Below are positions 53,532 through 63,520 of a DNA stretch of 64,000 nt, piece by piece; position 1 is the first letter of the stretch, and each line of letters starts with the position of its first letter. A program made the translations under genes and the position numbers. Source of the stretch: an uncultured Nioella sp. (GTDB taxonomy: Bacteria > Pseudomonadota > Alphaproteobacteria > Rhodobacterales > Rhodobacteraceae); the NCBI GenBank assembly GCA_947498125.1, contig CANMJH010000002.1, forward strand, positions 248,001 through 312,000, in the 5' to 3' direction. The notes beneath the pieces were generated by a model. That model was given only the letters and a program-made list of their open reading frames with translations, was not told where the DNA came from and searched no databases.

Positions 53532-54287
53532 TTACAGATCGGCGCGCGGCGCGCGGGTTAGCGTCAGGTCCCATAGGGTTACCTGATTCATGGCGGGGTT
53601 ATCGAAAATCAGGTCGATCCATACCTTTTCGACGCGTTTTTCGTTGATGTTGGAATAGGCAAGGTCAAACTCGGCGACCCCCAGCTCTTCTGAGATATCC
53701 AACTGGCGCACCATTTGTTCAGTATTCGGGCCGTGCTGGACGTTTAAGCGAGCAAAAATCTCGATCGGGTTTTCCGTCGAAATCTGGCAACGGAGCGACA
53801 CAAAATGGCTGCGTGTCAGGCCGCTGGCCGCTTCCTTCGGAAGTGTTGTGACAAGCGAAAGAAATGAGCCATCAAAGCGCAAGACATCAATAGAAGTCGC
53901 AAACCCAGCGGGCGATTCGCCCCGAGCGTTTCGCATCTGACGCAGCGTGATCTCAGATTTTGCGCAGTCATGGAACAGGGCAACGGAATCGGACAAATAG
54001 TAAGGCGACGGGACTTCAACCTGACCATGAGGCAGCTTGACCTGTTTCCACGGTTCTGGCCGCCACGCCCAATCGCATTGATCGGGGCGCTGAATGCCTG
54101 CATCCGGGTTGGGTGTTAGTGCCAGTTGCGCAGCGCAGTTTAGTTTTTCCAAACTCCGACGCAGTTTAACCGCGGTTGCGTTAAGCGTGGTCAATTCATT
54201 TGGCGGCAAGGTGTCAGCCTGATTGGTAATCGATTCCCACCGGTTTACCGACCTTTCAATCAGTTTCTTTTCAAGAAAGCCTGCCAT
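53532..54287 (-). CDS. DUF6478-like protein
   Basis: 251 residues. Pattern recalled from the Roseobacter group as DUF6478: DWAWRPEPWK, FHDCAKSEITLRQMRNARGE, LRFDGSFLSLV, IFARLNVQHGPNTEQMVRQL, EFDLAYSNINEKRVEKVWIDLIF (in part) and the RAPRADL end. Beta-sandwich-like core with no signal peptide. In its operon with the small gene downstream. The GPNTEQ and NEKRVEK motifs are very conserved, suggesting a defined interaction, but no role is known. Confidence 0.78.
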   Translation of the reverse strand: MAGFLEKKLIERSVNRWESITNQADTLPPNELTTLNATAVKLRRSLEKLNCAAQLALTPNPDAGIQRPDQCDWAWRPEPWKQVKLPHGQVEVPSPYYLSDSVALFHDCAKSEITLRQMRNARGESPAGFATSIDVLRFDGSFLSLVTTLPKEAASGLTRSHFVSLRCQISTENPIEIFARLNVQHGPNTEQMVRQLDISEELGVAEFDLAYSNINEKRVEKVWIDLIFDNPAMNQVTLWDLTLTRAPRADL

Positions 54288-54346
54288 TACTCGCCCTTAT
54301 GTCAGCGCTAAAACCCAACATTCTGTTTGGGTGCTCGCCCCGCACC

Positions 54347-55081
54347 TTATCCCATTATTCGTCGAAATAGACCAACATTCCACAGCCCACCTTGCGGCGC
54401 GGGTGTTGCCGGCGCCACTGGTGGAGTCTGTATCAATTCCCCGCCCCCATCTGGATTTGCTGCAATCACTATCTGCGTGAATTCCTGCAATAGAGTTAAG
54501 CTAACCTCAGACGAAATTGGGTTTTCGTCCAGGCCCATGACCGTCAAAGTCGCAATGCGATTGCCAACGTCAAAATAGGACCGCCAATAATCAGGCCGGA
54601 CGTCTTGCATCTCGCTGGCGCTGCTATCGGCGGCATGAAGAAAGAAGACATCGCCCTGATGGAAGCTATCTAAAATCTCAACGCTATCGGCATCCCCCGC
54701 GCGGCTCAGCAGACTGCGCCCTTCGTCCGACGCAAAAAAGCGCGGCATTTCGGGGATCGCGTCCTGCAGCGTTTGGTTCGGATCGGCTGCAGAAACCGAG
54801 GCCGTCAGGATGGCAAGAACCTCTGGCTGGCCAGCAGAACGCCGGTTCGAAATCACGGCGCAATTGCCAAATAGGGCGAACCCTGTTGCCCCATCATCGC
54901 GCGTTGCGGTGGGTTCGACGCAGAACCCTTCGGGCGCGGTCAGGATGATTTGGTCACTCGTCACAGCTATTTGGCGCACTGGAGGTGTTCCAGTAGACAG
55001 CCCACCGCCGCCGCATGCTGTAACTAAGGTTGCTACGGCCAAGGCTGCCAATGCCTTCAGCCGAACTTTGCTTTTTGCCAT
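54347..55081 (-). CDS. lipoprotein, function unknown
   Basis: 244 residues from ATG 55081. Lipobox LVTAC followed by GGGG spacer, so outer or inner membrane lipid-anchored. Mature domain includes APEGFCVEPTATRDDGATGFALFGNC, a phrase seen in Rhodobacterales periplasmic proteins, with a probable disulfide between the two Cys; the tail is Pro-rich. An ATG 60 bases earlier would put the signal in the middle of the protein. No function assigned; on the same strand as DUF6478, 59 bases upstream. Confidence 0.73.
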   Translation of the reverse strand: MAKSKVRLKALAALAVATLVTACGGGGLSTGTPPVRQIAVTSDQIILTAPEGFCVEPTATRDDGATGFALFGNCAVISNRRSAGQPEVLAILTASVSAADPNQTLQDAIPEMPRFFASDEGRSLLSRAGDADSVEILDSFHQGDVFFLHAADSSASEMQDVRPDYWRSYFDVGNRIATLTVMGLDENPISSEVSLTLLQEFTQIVIAANPDGGGELIQTPPVAPATPAPQGGLWNVGLFRRIMG

Positions 55082-55214
55082 TTTTTGAGGCCTGCTCTTT
55101 TTTTGTCCTCTCGCAAGGAATAGAGTGCAGTTGGCAGACAAACAAGAACTTACGGCATTCAGGCCCGCTCAAGAGGCCCAAAGCTGATAAAATACAGGCA
55201 AAGGTACATCAACG

Positions 55215-56102
55215 ATGACCTATGAGGCGCATAACGCCCTAATTGACGAACATCGTGACGACACCCGGCTTTGGGTGCTTATTCTGGGCATTGTCCTAAC
55301 CGTCGTTGTGACAATAATCTGGACCGTCGCAGTCATGCTGACAGTCTATTTTGTTGCCGGGCGTGAGGCCGGGCCTGAGTGGTTGGATCGTCTGCTCTAC
55401 GCGCAAACACCGACATCAACGCTGTTATTGCTATCGACAATCTGGGGCATTGCCTTGGGCACTTTCGCAGCGGCCCGCTTTGTGCATGGACGTTCAATTG
55501 CCAGCCTTTTTGGCCCTTTGCGACGTCTTCGGCAGCATTTTTTGGTTGCGGCCTTGGTTGCCTTCGGCATTTTTGCCCTGACATTTTTAATCCCCTATGG
55601 GCCGACGCCATTGCCTAACACCGGCTTTGGTCTCTGGATAAACTTCCTTCCCATCTCGCTCTTGGTTGTCTTTGCGCAAACCGGCGCAGAGGAAGTGTTC
55701 TTTCGCGGCTACCTTCAGCATCAATTGGCTGCTCGGTTCAATTCCCCCATTGTTTGGATGGTCCTGCCGTCGATGATCTTTGGGGCTATGCATTGTGACC
55801 CAAACCTTGACCCCGTCACGATGGTTTTGATCATTGCCGCGACAACTGTTTTTGGCATCTGCGCGGCTGATCTGACGGCCATGACCGGCTCGATTGGTGC
55901 GGCCTGGGGGTTTCACTTCGCAAATAATGTTCTGGCGATTCTAGTCATGTCGTTGGATGATCGCCTCTCGGGTCTTGCTCTTTACGTGCTTCCGATCAGT
56001 ATTCAGGACACGGCAGACCTCGCACCGCTTCTGCTTCTTGATATCGGGATAACCGTTTGCGTCTGGTTTGCGATCCGCACCGCCTTGCGCCGGTTATCCT
56101 GA
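55215..56102 (+). CDS. CPBP-family intramembrane protease
   Basis: 295 residues with about eight hydrophobic segments. The CPBP (type II CAAX/ABI) motifs are GAEEVFFRGYLQ (EExxxR), FGAMHCDPN (His) and HFANNVLAI (HxxxN/D). Inner membrane metal-free glutamyl-type protease, in some bacteria linked to bacteriocin immunity or peptide processing. Divergent from the lipoprotein at 55081 and upstream of accD; no bacteriocin precursor is seen. Confidence 0.88.
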   Translation: MTYEAHNALIDEHRDDTRLWVLILGIVLTVVVTIIWTVAVMLTVYFVAGREAGPEWLDRLLYAQTPTSTLLLLSTIWGIALGTFAAARFVHGRSIASLFGPLRRLRQHFLVAALVAFGIFALTFLIPYGPTPLPNTGFGLWINFLPISLLVVFAQTGAEEVFFRGYLQHQLAARFNSPIVWMVLPSMIFGAMHCDPNLDPVTMVLIIAATTVFGICAADLTAMTGSIGAAWGFHFANNVLAILVMSLDDRLSGLALYVLPISIQDTADLAPLLLLDIGITVCVWFAIRTALRRLS

Positions 56103-56180
56103 TAGGCCAAGCTACGTTTGCAATTCGCTGCGGCAGAGCATATCTGGGCGCAAAGGAAATGGACCAGAACCGGACCGGCT

Positions 56181-57158
56181 ATGAACTGGATTACAAACTA
56201 CGTTCGCCCTCGTATCAACTCGCTGTTTTCACGCCGCGAAGTGCCCGAGAATCTGTGGACCAAATGCAAAGAATGCGGAACGATGTTGTTCCATCGCGAG
56301 TTGAGCGAAAATCTCAACGTGTGCACGAATTGCGATCACCATATGGCGCTTACCCCACGTGCGCGGTTTGAGGCGTTGTTTGATCAAAGCGCCTTTGCCG
56401 AAGTTCAGGTTCCGGTTCCAATCCCGGACCCACTGCATTTCCGCGATCAAAAGAAATACCCTGACCGCATGAAAGCGGCCCAAAAGGGCACCGGCGAATT
56501 TGAGGCGATGCTTGTCGCAGAAGGCGAAGTGGGCCGAACCCGTATCGTTGCCGCCGCGCAGGATTTCACCTTTATGGGCGGCTCGATGGGCATGTATGTC
56601 GGCAACGCGATTATCGCCGCTGCAGAGCGCGCTGTTGAGCGCAAATTGCCTTTGGTTCTGTTTTCCGCAGCTGGCGGTGCGCGAATGCAAGAAGGCATTC
56701 TTAGCCTTATGCAAATGCCCCGGACCACCGTAGCGATCCAGATGCTGAAAGAAGCTGGCCTGCCTTATGTCGTTGTCCTGACGCACCCCACGACCGGCGG
56801 TGTCACGGCGTCTTATGCAATGCTGGGCGATGTTCAGATTGCAGAACCGAATGCGCTAATCTGTTTTGCTGGCCCCCGTGTGATCGAACAAACCATTCGG
56901 GAAACCTTGCCCGAAGGCTTCCAGCGCTCGGAATACCTGTTGGATCACGGCATGCTGGACCGCGTAACCCATCGCAAGGATCTGAAGGACGAGCTTGTCA
57001 CGATCCTGCGCATGCTGACCAATCAGCCGCCTGCCGTTAAAGGCGACCTGCCTGCCCCCGATCCCGCCCCGGAGGTTGAAGAGCCTGCGGCCGAGACCGC
57101 GGAAGCGCCCGACACAAAGGCCCCTAAGGTCGAAACTGAGGCCACCGAAAAACCGTGA
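56181..57158 (+). CDS. accD: acetyl-CoA carboxylase carboxyltransferase beta subunit
   Basis: 325 residues from ATG 56181 ([16 protein letters not shown]); the frame reaches upstream without homology. Zinc ribbon CKECG...CTNCDHH at 29-52, then the crotonase-fold carboxyltransferase ([42 protein letters not shown]). The last 45 residues are an acidic Pro/Glu/Ala tail. It transfers CO2 from biotin to acetyl-CoA. Its stop overlaps folC (GTGA), the classical accD-folC pair. Confidence 0.97.
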   Translation: MNWITNYVRPRINSLFSRREVPENLWTKCKECGTMLFHRELSENLNVCTNCDHHMALTPRARFEALFDQSAFAEVQVPVPIPDPLHFRDQKKYPDRMKAAQKGTGEFEAMLVAEGEVGRTRIVAAAQDFTFMGGSMGMYVGNAIIAAAERAVERKLPLVLFSAAGGARMQEGILSLMQMPRTTVAIQMLKEAGLPYVVVLTHPTTGGVTASYAMLGDVQIAEPNALICFAGPRVIEQTIRETLPEGFQRSEYLLDHGMLDRVTHRKDLKDELVTILRMLTNQPPAVKGDLPAPDPAPEVEEPAAETAEAPDTKAPKVETEATEKP

Positions 57159-58435
57159 GCGCGCAATCAAGTGACATCCTCCTTGATCGGATGATGTCGT
57201 TGCATCCCAAGATCATCGACCTGACGTTGGACCGGGTTCACAGGCTGCTAGCCGCACTTGACCATCCAGAGCGCAAATTGCCGCCGGTGATCCATATCGC
57301 AGGCACCAACGGCAAAGGCTCGACCCTTGCCATGATCCGCGCCGGGATCGAAGGCGCGGGCGGGGCGGCCCATGTCTATACGTCTCCGCATTTGGCGCGA
57401 TTCCACGAACGTATTCGTTTGGCGGGGTCTCTCATTGAAGAAGATGAGCTGTCTACAATTCTTGACGATTGCCTTGCCGCAAATGGGCCGGAGGCGATCA
57501 CTTATTTTGAGATCACCACATGCGCCGGGCTTTTGGCATTTGCGCGTGAAAGAGCCGATTTCACCTTGTTAGAGACTGGTTTGGGTGGTCGTCTGGACGC
57601 CACGAACGTGGTTGAAGCCCCTGCCCTGACCATCATCACGCCCATCGATTTGGACCACCAACAATTCCTTGGTGACACAATCGAAGAAATCGCGGGCGAG
57701 AAGGCCGGCATCATCAAACGCGGCGTTCCCGTTGTCGTCGGCCCGCAACCCGAGGCCGCGCTTGACGTGATCGAAGCCCGCGCCGCACGTCTTGGCGCAC
57801 CGGTTCTGGCCTATGGCCAGCATTGGCACGTTTGGGAAGAATGCGGACGTCTGATTTTCCAAGACGAAACCGGCCTTCTGGACCTTCCTTTGCCCAACCT
57901 TGTTGGCGGCCACCAAGTCATGAATGCGGGCGCCGCGCTTGCCGCGATGCGCCATTTGGGAATGGACGAAACTGCTTTTGAGGCCGCCGTGACCCGCGCC
58001 GAATGGCCCGCACGGATGCAGCGCCTAAAGACTGGGCCGCTCGTGGACATGGCAACTAAATCCGGGGCCGAACTTTGGCTGGATGGCGGCCATAACCCTG
58101 CTGCCGCCAAAGCCATTGTCGAGTCGCTTTCGCGCCTGCCAGATCGGCCAACCCATTTGATTTGCGGGATGCTGAACACAAAGGATGTTTCAGGATTTAT
58201 GCAAATCCTGTCAAACGTCGCGGAAAGCCTTAAATCAGTCTCTATTCCAGGCCAAACAGCCACTATTCTAGCGGAAGAGACTCGCGATTTTGCAGCGGTC
58301 GCGGGTCTTGAATCAAGCGATGCACCTTCGGTTGAGGCGGCGCTAGAGATGATCCTTGCTGAAGCGCCCCGTGCACGGGTTTTGATCTGTGGATCTCTCT
58401 ACCTTGCCGGTGAAATCCTGAAAGAAAACGCCTGA
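57155..58435 (+). CDS. folC: bifunctional folylpolyglutamate / dihydrofolate synthase
   Basis: 426 residues from GTG 57155, overlapping accD by four bases. Mur-ligase-type ATPase with P-loop [14 protein letters not shown], omega-loop [29 protein letters not shown] and [14 protein letters not shown]. Adds glutamate to dihydropteroate and folates. Its TGA is immediately followed by the stop of the convergent lipocalin-like gene (TGATCA). Confidence 0.96.
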   Translation: MSAQSSDILLDRMMSLHPKIIDLTLDRVHRLLAALDHPERKLPPVIHIAGTNGKGSTLAMIRAGIEGAGGAAHVYTSPHLARFHERIRLAGSLIEEDELSTILDDCLAANGPEAITYFEITTCAGLLAFARERADFTLLETGLGGRLDATNVVEAPALTIITPIDLDHQQFLGDTIEEIAGEKAGIIKRGVPVVVGPQPEAALDVIEARAARLGAPVLAYGQHWHVWEECGRLIFQDETGLLDLPLPNLVGGHQVMNAGAALAAMRHLGMDETAFEAAVTRAEWPARMQRLKTGPLVDMATKSGAELWLDGGHNPAAAKAIVESLSRLPDRPTHLICGMLNTKDVSGFMQILSNVAESLKSVSIPGQTATILAEETRDFAAVAGLESSDAPSVEAALEMILAEAPRARVLICGSLYLAGEILKENA

Positions 58436-59494
58436 TCATTCAGCCGCGTAGCCCGTCATCTCAAGGTATCCCCTACCAGATTGCGTGCCCGCAACATCCA
58501 CTGGCCCTTCCCAATAGGGAAAGCTGACATCCATCCAAGCGTTTGGGTTCATGGCCGACACAGTTACATCGACGCCACGCTCGGGGAAAATCACCTGCCA
58601 TTCGGTCGGGATCTCTCGCCCTTCGACATCTGACAGGCCGAGGGGCCGCAGTTCTAGATGGCCGTCGCCGTAAGCTGTAACCGTTCCATCCGCATCAATC
58701 CAACTTGCCGAGGTAAAATCGGTATCCGCACCGCGCAAACGGAACCCCATAAGCCGCGCGCCATCGTCAAAGTGAAGCGATATCCAATCCCACCCTTCTT
58801 GATCCGCAGATAGGGGTTGCGACGACCATTCGCGATCCAGCCACGCATCGCCTGTCACCGAAACCGGGCCCTCGGGCAAAATAAGCACACCCGAAACCTC
58901 GTAAAATGGTTGCGAATAGTAGTGACTGGCCTGTCCTTCAGGCGATTTCACCGAATAGCCGGCATCCCCATGAAAAATCAAAGGCCCATTGGCCTGCAAA
59001 TCAAGCTGGTACGAAAATTCAGTGCCTTGCGCGTAAATATCCAGCCTGTCGATGCCGTCGCCTGACGCGCGCATATACCAATTGTCGATATAGGCCTCGA
59101 ACGGCGGGCCAGTGACGCCGGCCTGCCCAATCCCGCCCCGGGCCAATCTTTCGGCACTAAAATGGCGATCGGGCGTGGTTAGCCCGGCATGACCCATCCA
59201 GATTTGTGGATCCGCCCAAATCGTTTCCGGCGGCTCGCCACCCGGCCTGGATGCCGACCTGAAGAGCGTCCACTGAATTCCGTATTCTTGACCATCTGCG
59301 CCGGTAAGCGTCGCTGTTATATACCACCATTCGATCCGAAAATCAGGATGGGCCAAGTGGTCTTGTGGAAAGGTGATTTGGTATTCCCGGTCGGCAATTG
59401 CATAGCCTACGGCATCTGTCCCAAGACCCGAAAACCCCTGTGTTAGACCCTGATTTGTCCAAAACAGGCAGAGAAGAAGGACCCTAACGTTCAT
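58436..59494 (-). CDS. AttH/CrtC-like lipocalin-domain protein
   Basis: 352 residues from ATG 59494; the frame is open upstream only through the permease gene. Signal peptide of about 19 residues. AttH/carotenoid-1,2-hydratase-like double lipocalin: FPQDHLAHPDFRIEWWYITATL, IQWTLFRSA, DNWYMRA and LDREWSSQPLSADQEGWDW. The start overlaps the end of the FtsX permease by 11 bases. The gene set (ATPase, permease, this) is the AttEFGH-type system, in which AttH is an extracytoplasmic partner; its ligand is unknown. A true carotenoid hydratase is less likely with no crt genes near. Confidence 0.85.
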   Translation of the reverse strand: MNVRVLLLCLFWTNQGLTQGFSGLGTDAVGYAIADREYQITFPQDHLAHPDFRIEWWYITATLTGADGQEYGIQWTLFRSASRPGGEPPETIWADPQIWMGHAGLTTPDRHFSAERLARGGIGQAGVTGPPFEAYIDNWYMRASGDGIDRLDIYAQGTEFSYQLDLQANGPLIFHGDAGYSVKSPEGQASHYYSQPFYEVSGVLILPEGPVSVTGDAWLDREWSSQPLSADQEGWDWISLHFDDGARLMGFRLRGADTDFTSASWIDADGTVTAYGDGHLELRPLGLSDVEGREIPTEWQVIFPERGVDVTVSAMNPNAWMDVSFPYWEGPVDVAGTQSGRGYLEMTGYAAE

Positions 59495-61877
59495 TGGAAA
59501 ACACCTTGAGCAATTGCGCTGGCGGCAGACGTAGAAGGTTAAGCGCCGGGTAGAGCGTCGCCAGAAAACTTGCGACCAGCGCGTAACCCAAAAGGCGCGC
59601 CCAATCCGCAGGGAAAAACAGCAGCGGCAAGCGCCACCCGAAAGCCTCAACATTCACAACTGCAAGCAAGACCCACGCCAATCCCAAACCAACGGGTAGG
59701 GCCACGGCCCAAGTCAGCGCAACAAGGCATAAGATCCGGACAAGCTCGAGCCCCGCCAAATTGGCGCGCGTCATTCCCAAGGCCCAAATTGGCGCAAGCT
59801 GCGGCACACGCATATTGGACAGCGTAAGCATGCTAGAAAACAACGCAAAGGCCGCAACGGCAAGAGTGAGGATATTCAGCGCTTCGGTAATCCGGAACGT
59901 CTGATCGAAGATCGCGACCGATTGTGCCTTTAAATCACTCTGGTTGATGATCGCATCGGGTGCCAAAGAAAATTCGGATCGCAGTGCCTCAGTCACCGCC
60001 GGAATGTCTGCCGGATCGAGCCTAAGGCCGGTTCTTTGATGCTCAATATCATTGTAGGTGGCATAAAGCAGACGGCTTGAAATGATCACTTGAGCGGTGG
60101 GGTTTCCGTAATCAGAATAGATGCCCGCTATGGTAAGTTCAGGACCATTGGGAAGGCTGAGCGGATCCCCGACGGCCAGGGAATGTCGCAGGGCCATTTG
60201 TTCATTAATTAAGATCGCTTCGTCGGCATAAAGTTGGTCCCATGCATCTGAAACAGTGTCTAACAAAGGCCAATTGTCTCTATACGATGCATTATCCACT
60301 ACCCCGTAAACCCAAATCGGGGCGGACTGATAGCTTCGCTCGGTAAAGGAAACCGGCAAAACTGCATCAACGCGAGGAAGAAGAAAGGCGCGCACATCTT
60401 CTGCTTGATCATTGCTGTCGGCGCGGACGTAAAGTTCTGCCATCAGGCGCTGATCAAGCCAGCCGTTGAACGTGGCCCGAAACGACCCAACCATTGTCGA
60501 TACGCCGATATTTGCAGAAAGCGCCAATAGCAGCGCCATAAGGGCAATTGAAAGCCCAGGAAGTTGAATGCGAAGATCCGCCAAAGCCCATTCGGTCTTT
60601 GCTGATGTCGCCCGCGAAGTAAGCGCCGTCAGGATCATGGAAAGAACGCCGGGAAGCACCAGCGCTGCGCCAATTAAGATGCCTGCCATAGACAGGAAAC
60701 CCGTTACCAAATTTCCGCCAAACCATGCAAAGCCAATCCCTGATATCACCAGAGTCGCCCCGCCGATCGCTTGAAGACGCAAGGACCGAACCGACGCCAA
60801 CGCCCATGCGCGCGGTTGCGCTGGCGCAAGAAGCGGCATGTTGATGACCCGATAGATCGCTTGCGCTGCGGCGACCCAAGCGCCCAGAACTGCAATCCCA
60901 AGGCCCGAAAGCGCCCAAATAGGTCGAAAAGAAAGGGCGCCATCGACATTGGCGCCATATAGCGTGCGCAGCGTGCCCGCGACGTCGGGCAATAGCGCCG
61001 CGGCTAGGAAATACCCTAGCGTTAGACCCAATCCTCCAGCAATTGCAGCCAGAACAGTGACCTCTAACACCAGCGCAGCGACGAGGATCGGTAGAGATGT
61101 GCCAAGTGCCCGAAGCGTGCGAAACATGCCCCTGCGCTGCTCGAACGCAAGGCCGATTGTCGCGTGAACGATGAAAAGGCCAACGGCGAAAGACAGAAAC
61201 CCAAAAGCGCTAAGGTTGAGGTGGAAACTGTCCGTCAACCGATCCAAATCGGCCGACGGCGAATCCGCCAGTCGTAAGTTTGGCGCGATCTCTTCGAGGC
61301 GCGGCAGATCAGAGGGCTGATCAAGGGCAAGGATAAGATAGGACGGGTCCCTTTGCTGCAAAAGGCGCGCCGCAATCGAGATGTCTGTCATCATTACCCC
61401 CGGCGCGATCTCAGGAGTTTCGATCAATCGCGGGCCAGTTTCGCCCAATTCATTCGGCGTTCCCGGCGCGACAAAGGCGACCCCTTGCGGGTCAAGGAAT
61501 TGTGGGGTTGCGTCATTTCCCTCGGAGAAAACAGCGGAAAGGGCAGTTGGCGCCGTCAGAGGGTCGATGCCAATGACAAGAATTTCATCTCGGCCCGTGG
61601 CCAATGTTCCTTCGATCACCGGTGACACGAGCCACCCAGCCCGGCGCAGTGAAACATAGTCTATTAAGGGAATATCAGTGTCATTTCGACCTTCGATGCG
61701 AGTCAAAGCAGCCTCGGTCAGACGCGCGGCGGATCGATCATAACTTTGTCTTGCTTCCTCATTGATGGCTTGCACGCCGGACCAAAGCGCAGTGGCCATT
61801 GCAAGGCCAAGGATCAGCACCAAGAACTGCAGCGGGCTGCGGCGCCAATGTGAAAGAATGGTTTTGAGAGTGATCAT
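59484..61877 (-). CDS. FtsX-type ABC transporter permease (AttFG-like)
   Basis: 797 residues with two FtsX-type units: TM1 near 15-35, a periplasmic MacB-PCD-like region, three TMs (about 230-350), then a second periplasmic part and three TMs near the end (ALFSSMLTLSNMRVPQLAPI in part, VRILCLVALTWAVALPVGLG in part). It looks like a fusion of the AttF and AttG permeases. One base separates its start from the ATPase stop. Substrates of such FtsX/LolCE-like systems are lipids or lipoprotein-like cargo; here unknown. Confidence 0.85.
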   Translation of the reverse strand: MITLKTILSHWRRSPLQFLVLILGLAMATALWSGVQAINEEARQSYDRSAARLTEAALTRIEGRNDTDIPLIDYVSLRRAGWLVSPVIEGTLATGRDEILVIGIDPLTAPTALSAVFSEGNDATPQFLDPQGVAFVAPGTPNELGETGPRLIETPEIAPGVMMTDISIAARLLQQRDPSYLILALDQPSDLPRLEEIAPNLRLADSPSADLDRLTDSFHLNLSAFGFLSFAVGLFIVHATIGLAFEQRRGMFRTLRALGTSLPILVAALVLEVTVLAAIAGGLGLTLGYFLAAALLPDVAGTLRTLYGANVDGALSFRPIWALSGLGIAVLGAWVAAAQAIYRVINMPLLAPAQPRAWALASVRSLRLQAIGGATLVISGIGFAWFGGNLVTGFLSMAGILIGAALVLPGVLSMILTALTSRATSAKTEWALADLRIQLPGLSIALMALLLALSANIGVSTMVGSFRATFNGWLDQRLMAELYVRADSNDQAEDVRAFLLPRVDAVLPVSFTERSYQSAPIWVYGVVDNASYRDNWPLLDTVSDAWDQLYADEAILINEQMALRHSLAVGDPLSLPNGPELTIAGIYSDYGNPTAQVIISSRLLYATYNDIEHQRTGLRLDPADIPAVTEALRSEFSLAPDAIINQSDLKAQSVAIFDQTFRITEALNILTLAVAAFALFSSMLTLSNMRVPQLAPIWALGMTRANLAGLELVRILCLVALTWAVALPVGLGLAWVLLAVVNVEAFGWRLPLLFFPADWARLLGYALVASFLATLYPALNLLRLPPAQLLKVFSNER

Positions 61878-61878
61878 C

Positions 61879-62538
61879 TTAAACCGCCTTCAAAGCACCC
61901 ATCGAAAGATGCATGTGCCGTGAAAACCGCGCTGCGATCTGTGCAGAATGGGTCGCAATGACAAGCGCCGCGCCCGTTTCCGTAACAAGATCCAGCATGA
62001 GGGTCAAAACGGCGTCTGCAGTGCTCTCATCAAGATTGCCTGTTGGCTCGTCTGCAAGAATGATCTGAGGTTGATTTGCCAATGTGCGCCCGATCGCAAC
62101 GCGCTGCTGCTGCCCACCGGACAGCTGTTCGGGGTATCGCGCTTCAAGACCATCAAGGCCGAGACGTGTGATAAGCCGCGCCGTGTGCTCGTCCTGATGA
62201 CGGCCAGCCAATCGCGCCTGTAGAGCTACGTTTTGGAAAACGGTTAGAGACGGAACAAGATTGAATTGCTGAAAGATCAAACCAATGTGATTTCGCCGAA
62301 ATTTGGCGCGCTCTGCGTCACCAAGTTTCGTTATATCCGTTCCCTCAAAGGATATTTCGCCACTTTCGGGCTGATCCAAACCGGCCATCAGGTGCAAAAG
62401 CGTACTTTTCCCGGAGCCGCTTTCACCCGTCAGCGCAACTGTCTCGCCTGCATCAATCTTGAGCGATACGTCCCTTAGGACCGGAACCGTCGTCGAGCTT
62501 GAGCGAAAGCTGTGTGAAACGTGATTGAGCGCCAACAT
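61879..62538 (-). CDS. ABC transporter ATP-binding protein (LolD/MacB type, AttE-like)
   Basis: 219 residues from ATG 62538 (AGGAAA eight bases upstream); an earlier in-frame ATG at 62652 lies in the metal permease gene and is not homologous. Walker A GESGSGKST, Q-loop FQQFNLVPSLTV, signature LSGGQQQRVAIGR, Walker B ILADEPTGNLDE, H-loop IATHS. It energises the FtsX permease that follows one base later. LolD, MacB and HrtA share this type. Confidence 0.93.
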   Translation of the reverse strand: MLALNHVSHSFRSSSTTVPVLRDVSLKIDAGETVALTGESGSGKSTLLHLMAGLDQPESGEISFEGTDITKLGDAERAKFRRNHIGLIFQQFNLVPSLTVFQNVALQARLAGRHQDEHTARLITRLGLDGLEARYPEQLSGGQQQRVAIGRTLANQPQIILADEPTGNLDESTADAVLTLMLDLVTETGAALVIATHSAQIAARFSRHMHLSMGALKAV

Positions 62539-62602
62539 AAGCAGAATTTCCTGGCCATTCCTGCTCTGACATGTCGGTCTAGGCGCTGCGGGGTCAAGGC
62601 CC

Positions 62603-63520
62603 TTATGCGCGGCCACCGCGGCGGCACGGGCCAAAAAGGGCAGCGATTGCAAGAATAAGGCCCGACACGGTCGCGATCATCCCTGCCGCGCTGACAGAGT
62701 CTTGGCCACCCAACCAGATGGGACCGTAGCCTGCCAAGACATACCCCAATACAGCGGAAAGGGCTGCGAAAAGGGCGCTCCATCCAACTTGGCGACCAAG
62801 CCGGTCAGTGACAAGTCGGGCAGCGGCTGGCGGGCAGATGAACATCGCAATGACGATGATAGACCCAACCGCATCGAACGCTGCGACGGCCGCAAGCGCC
62901 GAAACCGCAACCAGCGCCAGTCCGAGCGCGTTGGTTGGCATGCCCATGACTTGCGCAAAACCCTCGTCAAATGTTGAGATTTTCAGAGGCCGCCAAAACA
63001 GCCAAATAAAGGCTATAACGCCAAGCATAGTGACGAATATACGTGGCAACTCGTCGGGCAAACCAGCCAGCGCTTCAAGATCAAAGAGCGACGACCAGCC
63101 AAAGGCATCGAGCCAAATCAGGCTTTCGAGATTGCCCATCAGGGCGTGTTCCACATCAAGGTGAACACTGGAAGTGTCTGACCGTTCAAGCAACAGGACG
63201 CCTCCGGCGAACATGGCCGTAAACACGACACCCATGGCAGCGCCGGGTTCAATACGGCCAAGGCGGCGAATGGCTTCGATCAATATGACGGCGACAAAGG
63301 CGGCAAGCGCTGCGCCAATCATCATCGGCCAAGTGGAAACAGTGCCGGTGATCAGAAACGCAACGACAATACCCGGCAACACCACGTGACTGATTGCGTC
63401 ACCAATCAAAGCCTGACGGCGCAGCACCAGAAAATTCCCCGGCAAAGCGCAGGCGATAGCCGCGAAAACACCGATAAGGATCGGCGGCAGACTAAGAGGG
63501 ACAAACTCTGCGCCGCTCAT
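62603..63520 (-). CDS. metal ABC transporter permease (ZnuB/SitD/MntD type)
   Basis: 305 residues with about eight to nine TM segments and the family's cytosolic-loop motif (QALIGDAISHVVLPGIVVAF in part) plus MGVVFTAMFAGGVLL and DAVGSIIVIAMFICPPAAARLVTDRL (in part). Imports Mn, Zn or Fe across the inner membrane with a second permease and ATPase. The ATG overlaps the stop of the adjacent permease (ATGA). With two different permeases, the Sit/Mnt/Tro type (Mn/Fe) is likelier than ZnuB, which is single. Confidence 0.9.
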   Translation of the reverse strand: MSGAEFVPLSLPPILIGVFAAIACALPGNFLVLRRQALIGDAISHVVLPGIVVAFLITGTVSTWPMMIGAALAAFVAVILIEAIRRLGRIEPGAAMGVVFTAMFAGGVLLLERSDTSSVHLDVEHALMGNLESLIWLDAFGWSSLFDLEALAGLPDELPRIFVTMLGVIAFIWLFWRPLKISTFDEGFAQVMGMPTNALGLALVAVSALAAVAAFDAVGSIIVIAMFICPPAAARLVTDRLGRQVGWSALFAALSAVLGYVLAGYGPIWLGGQDSVSAAGMIATVSGLILAIAALFGPCRRGGRA

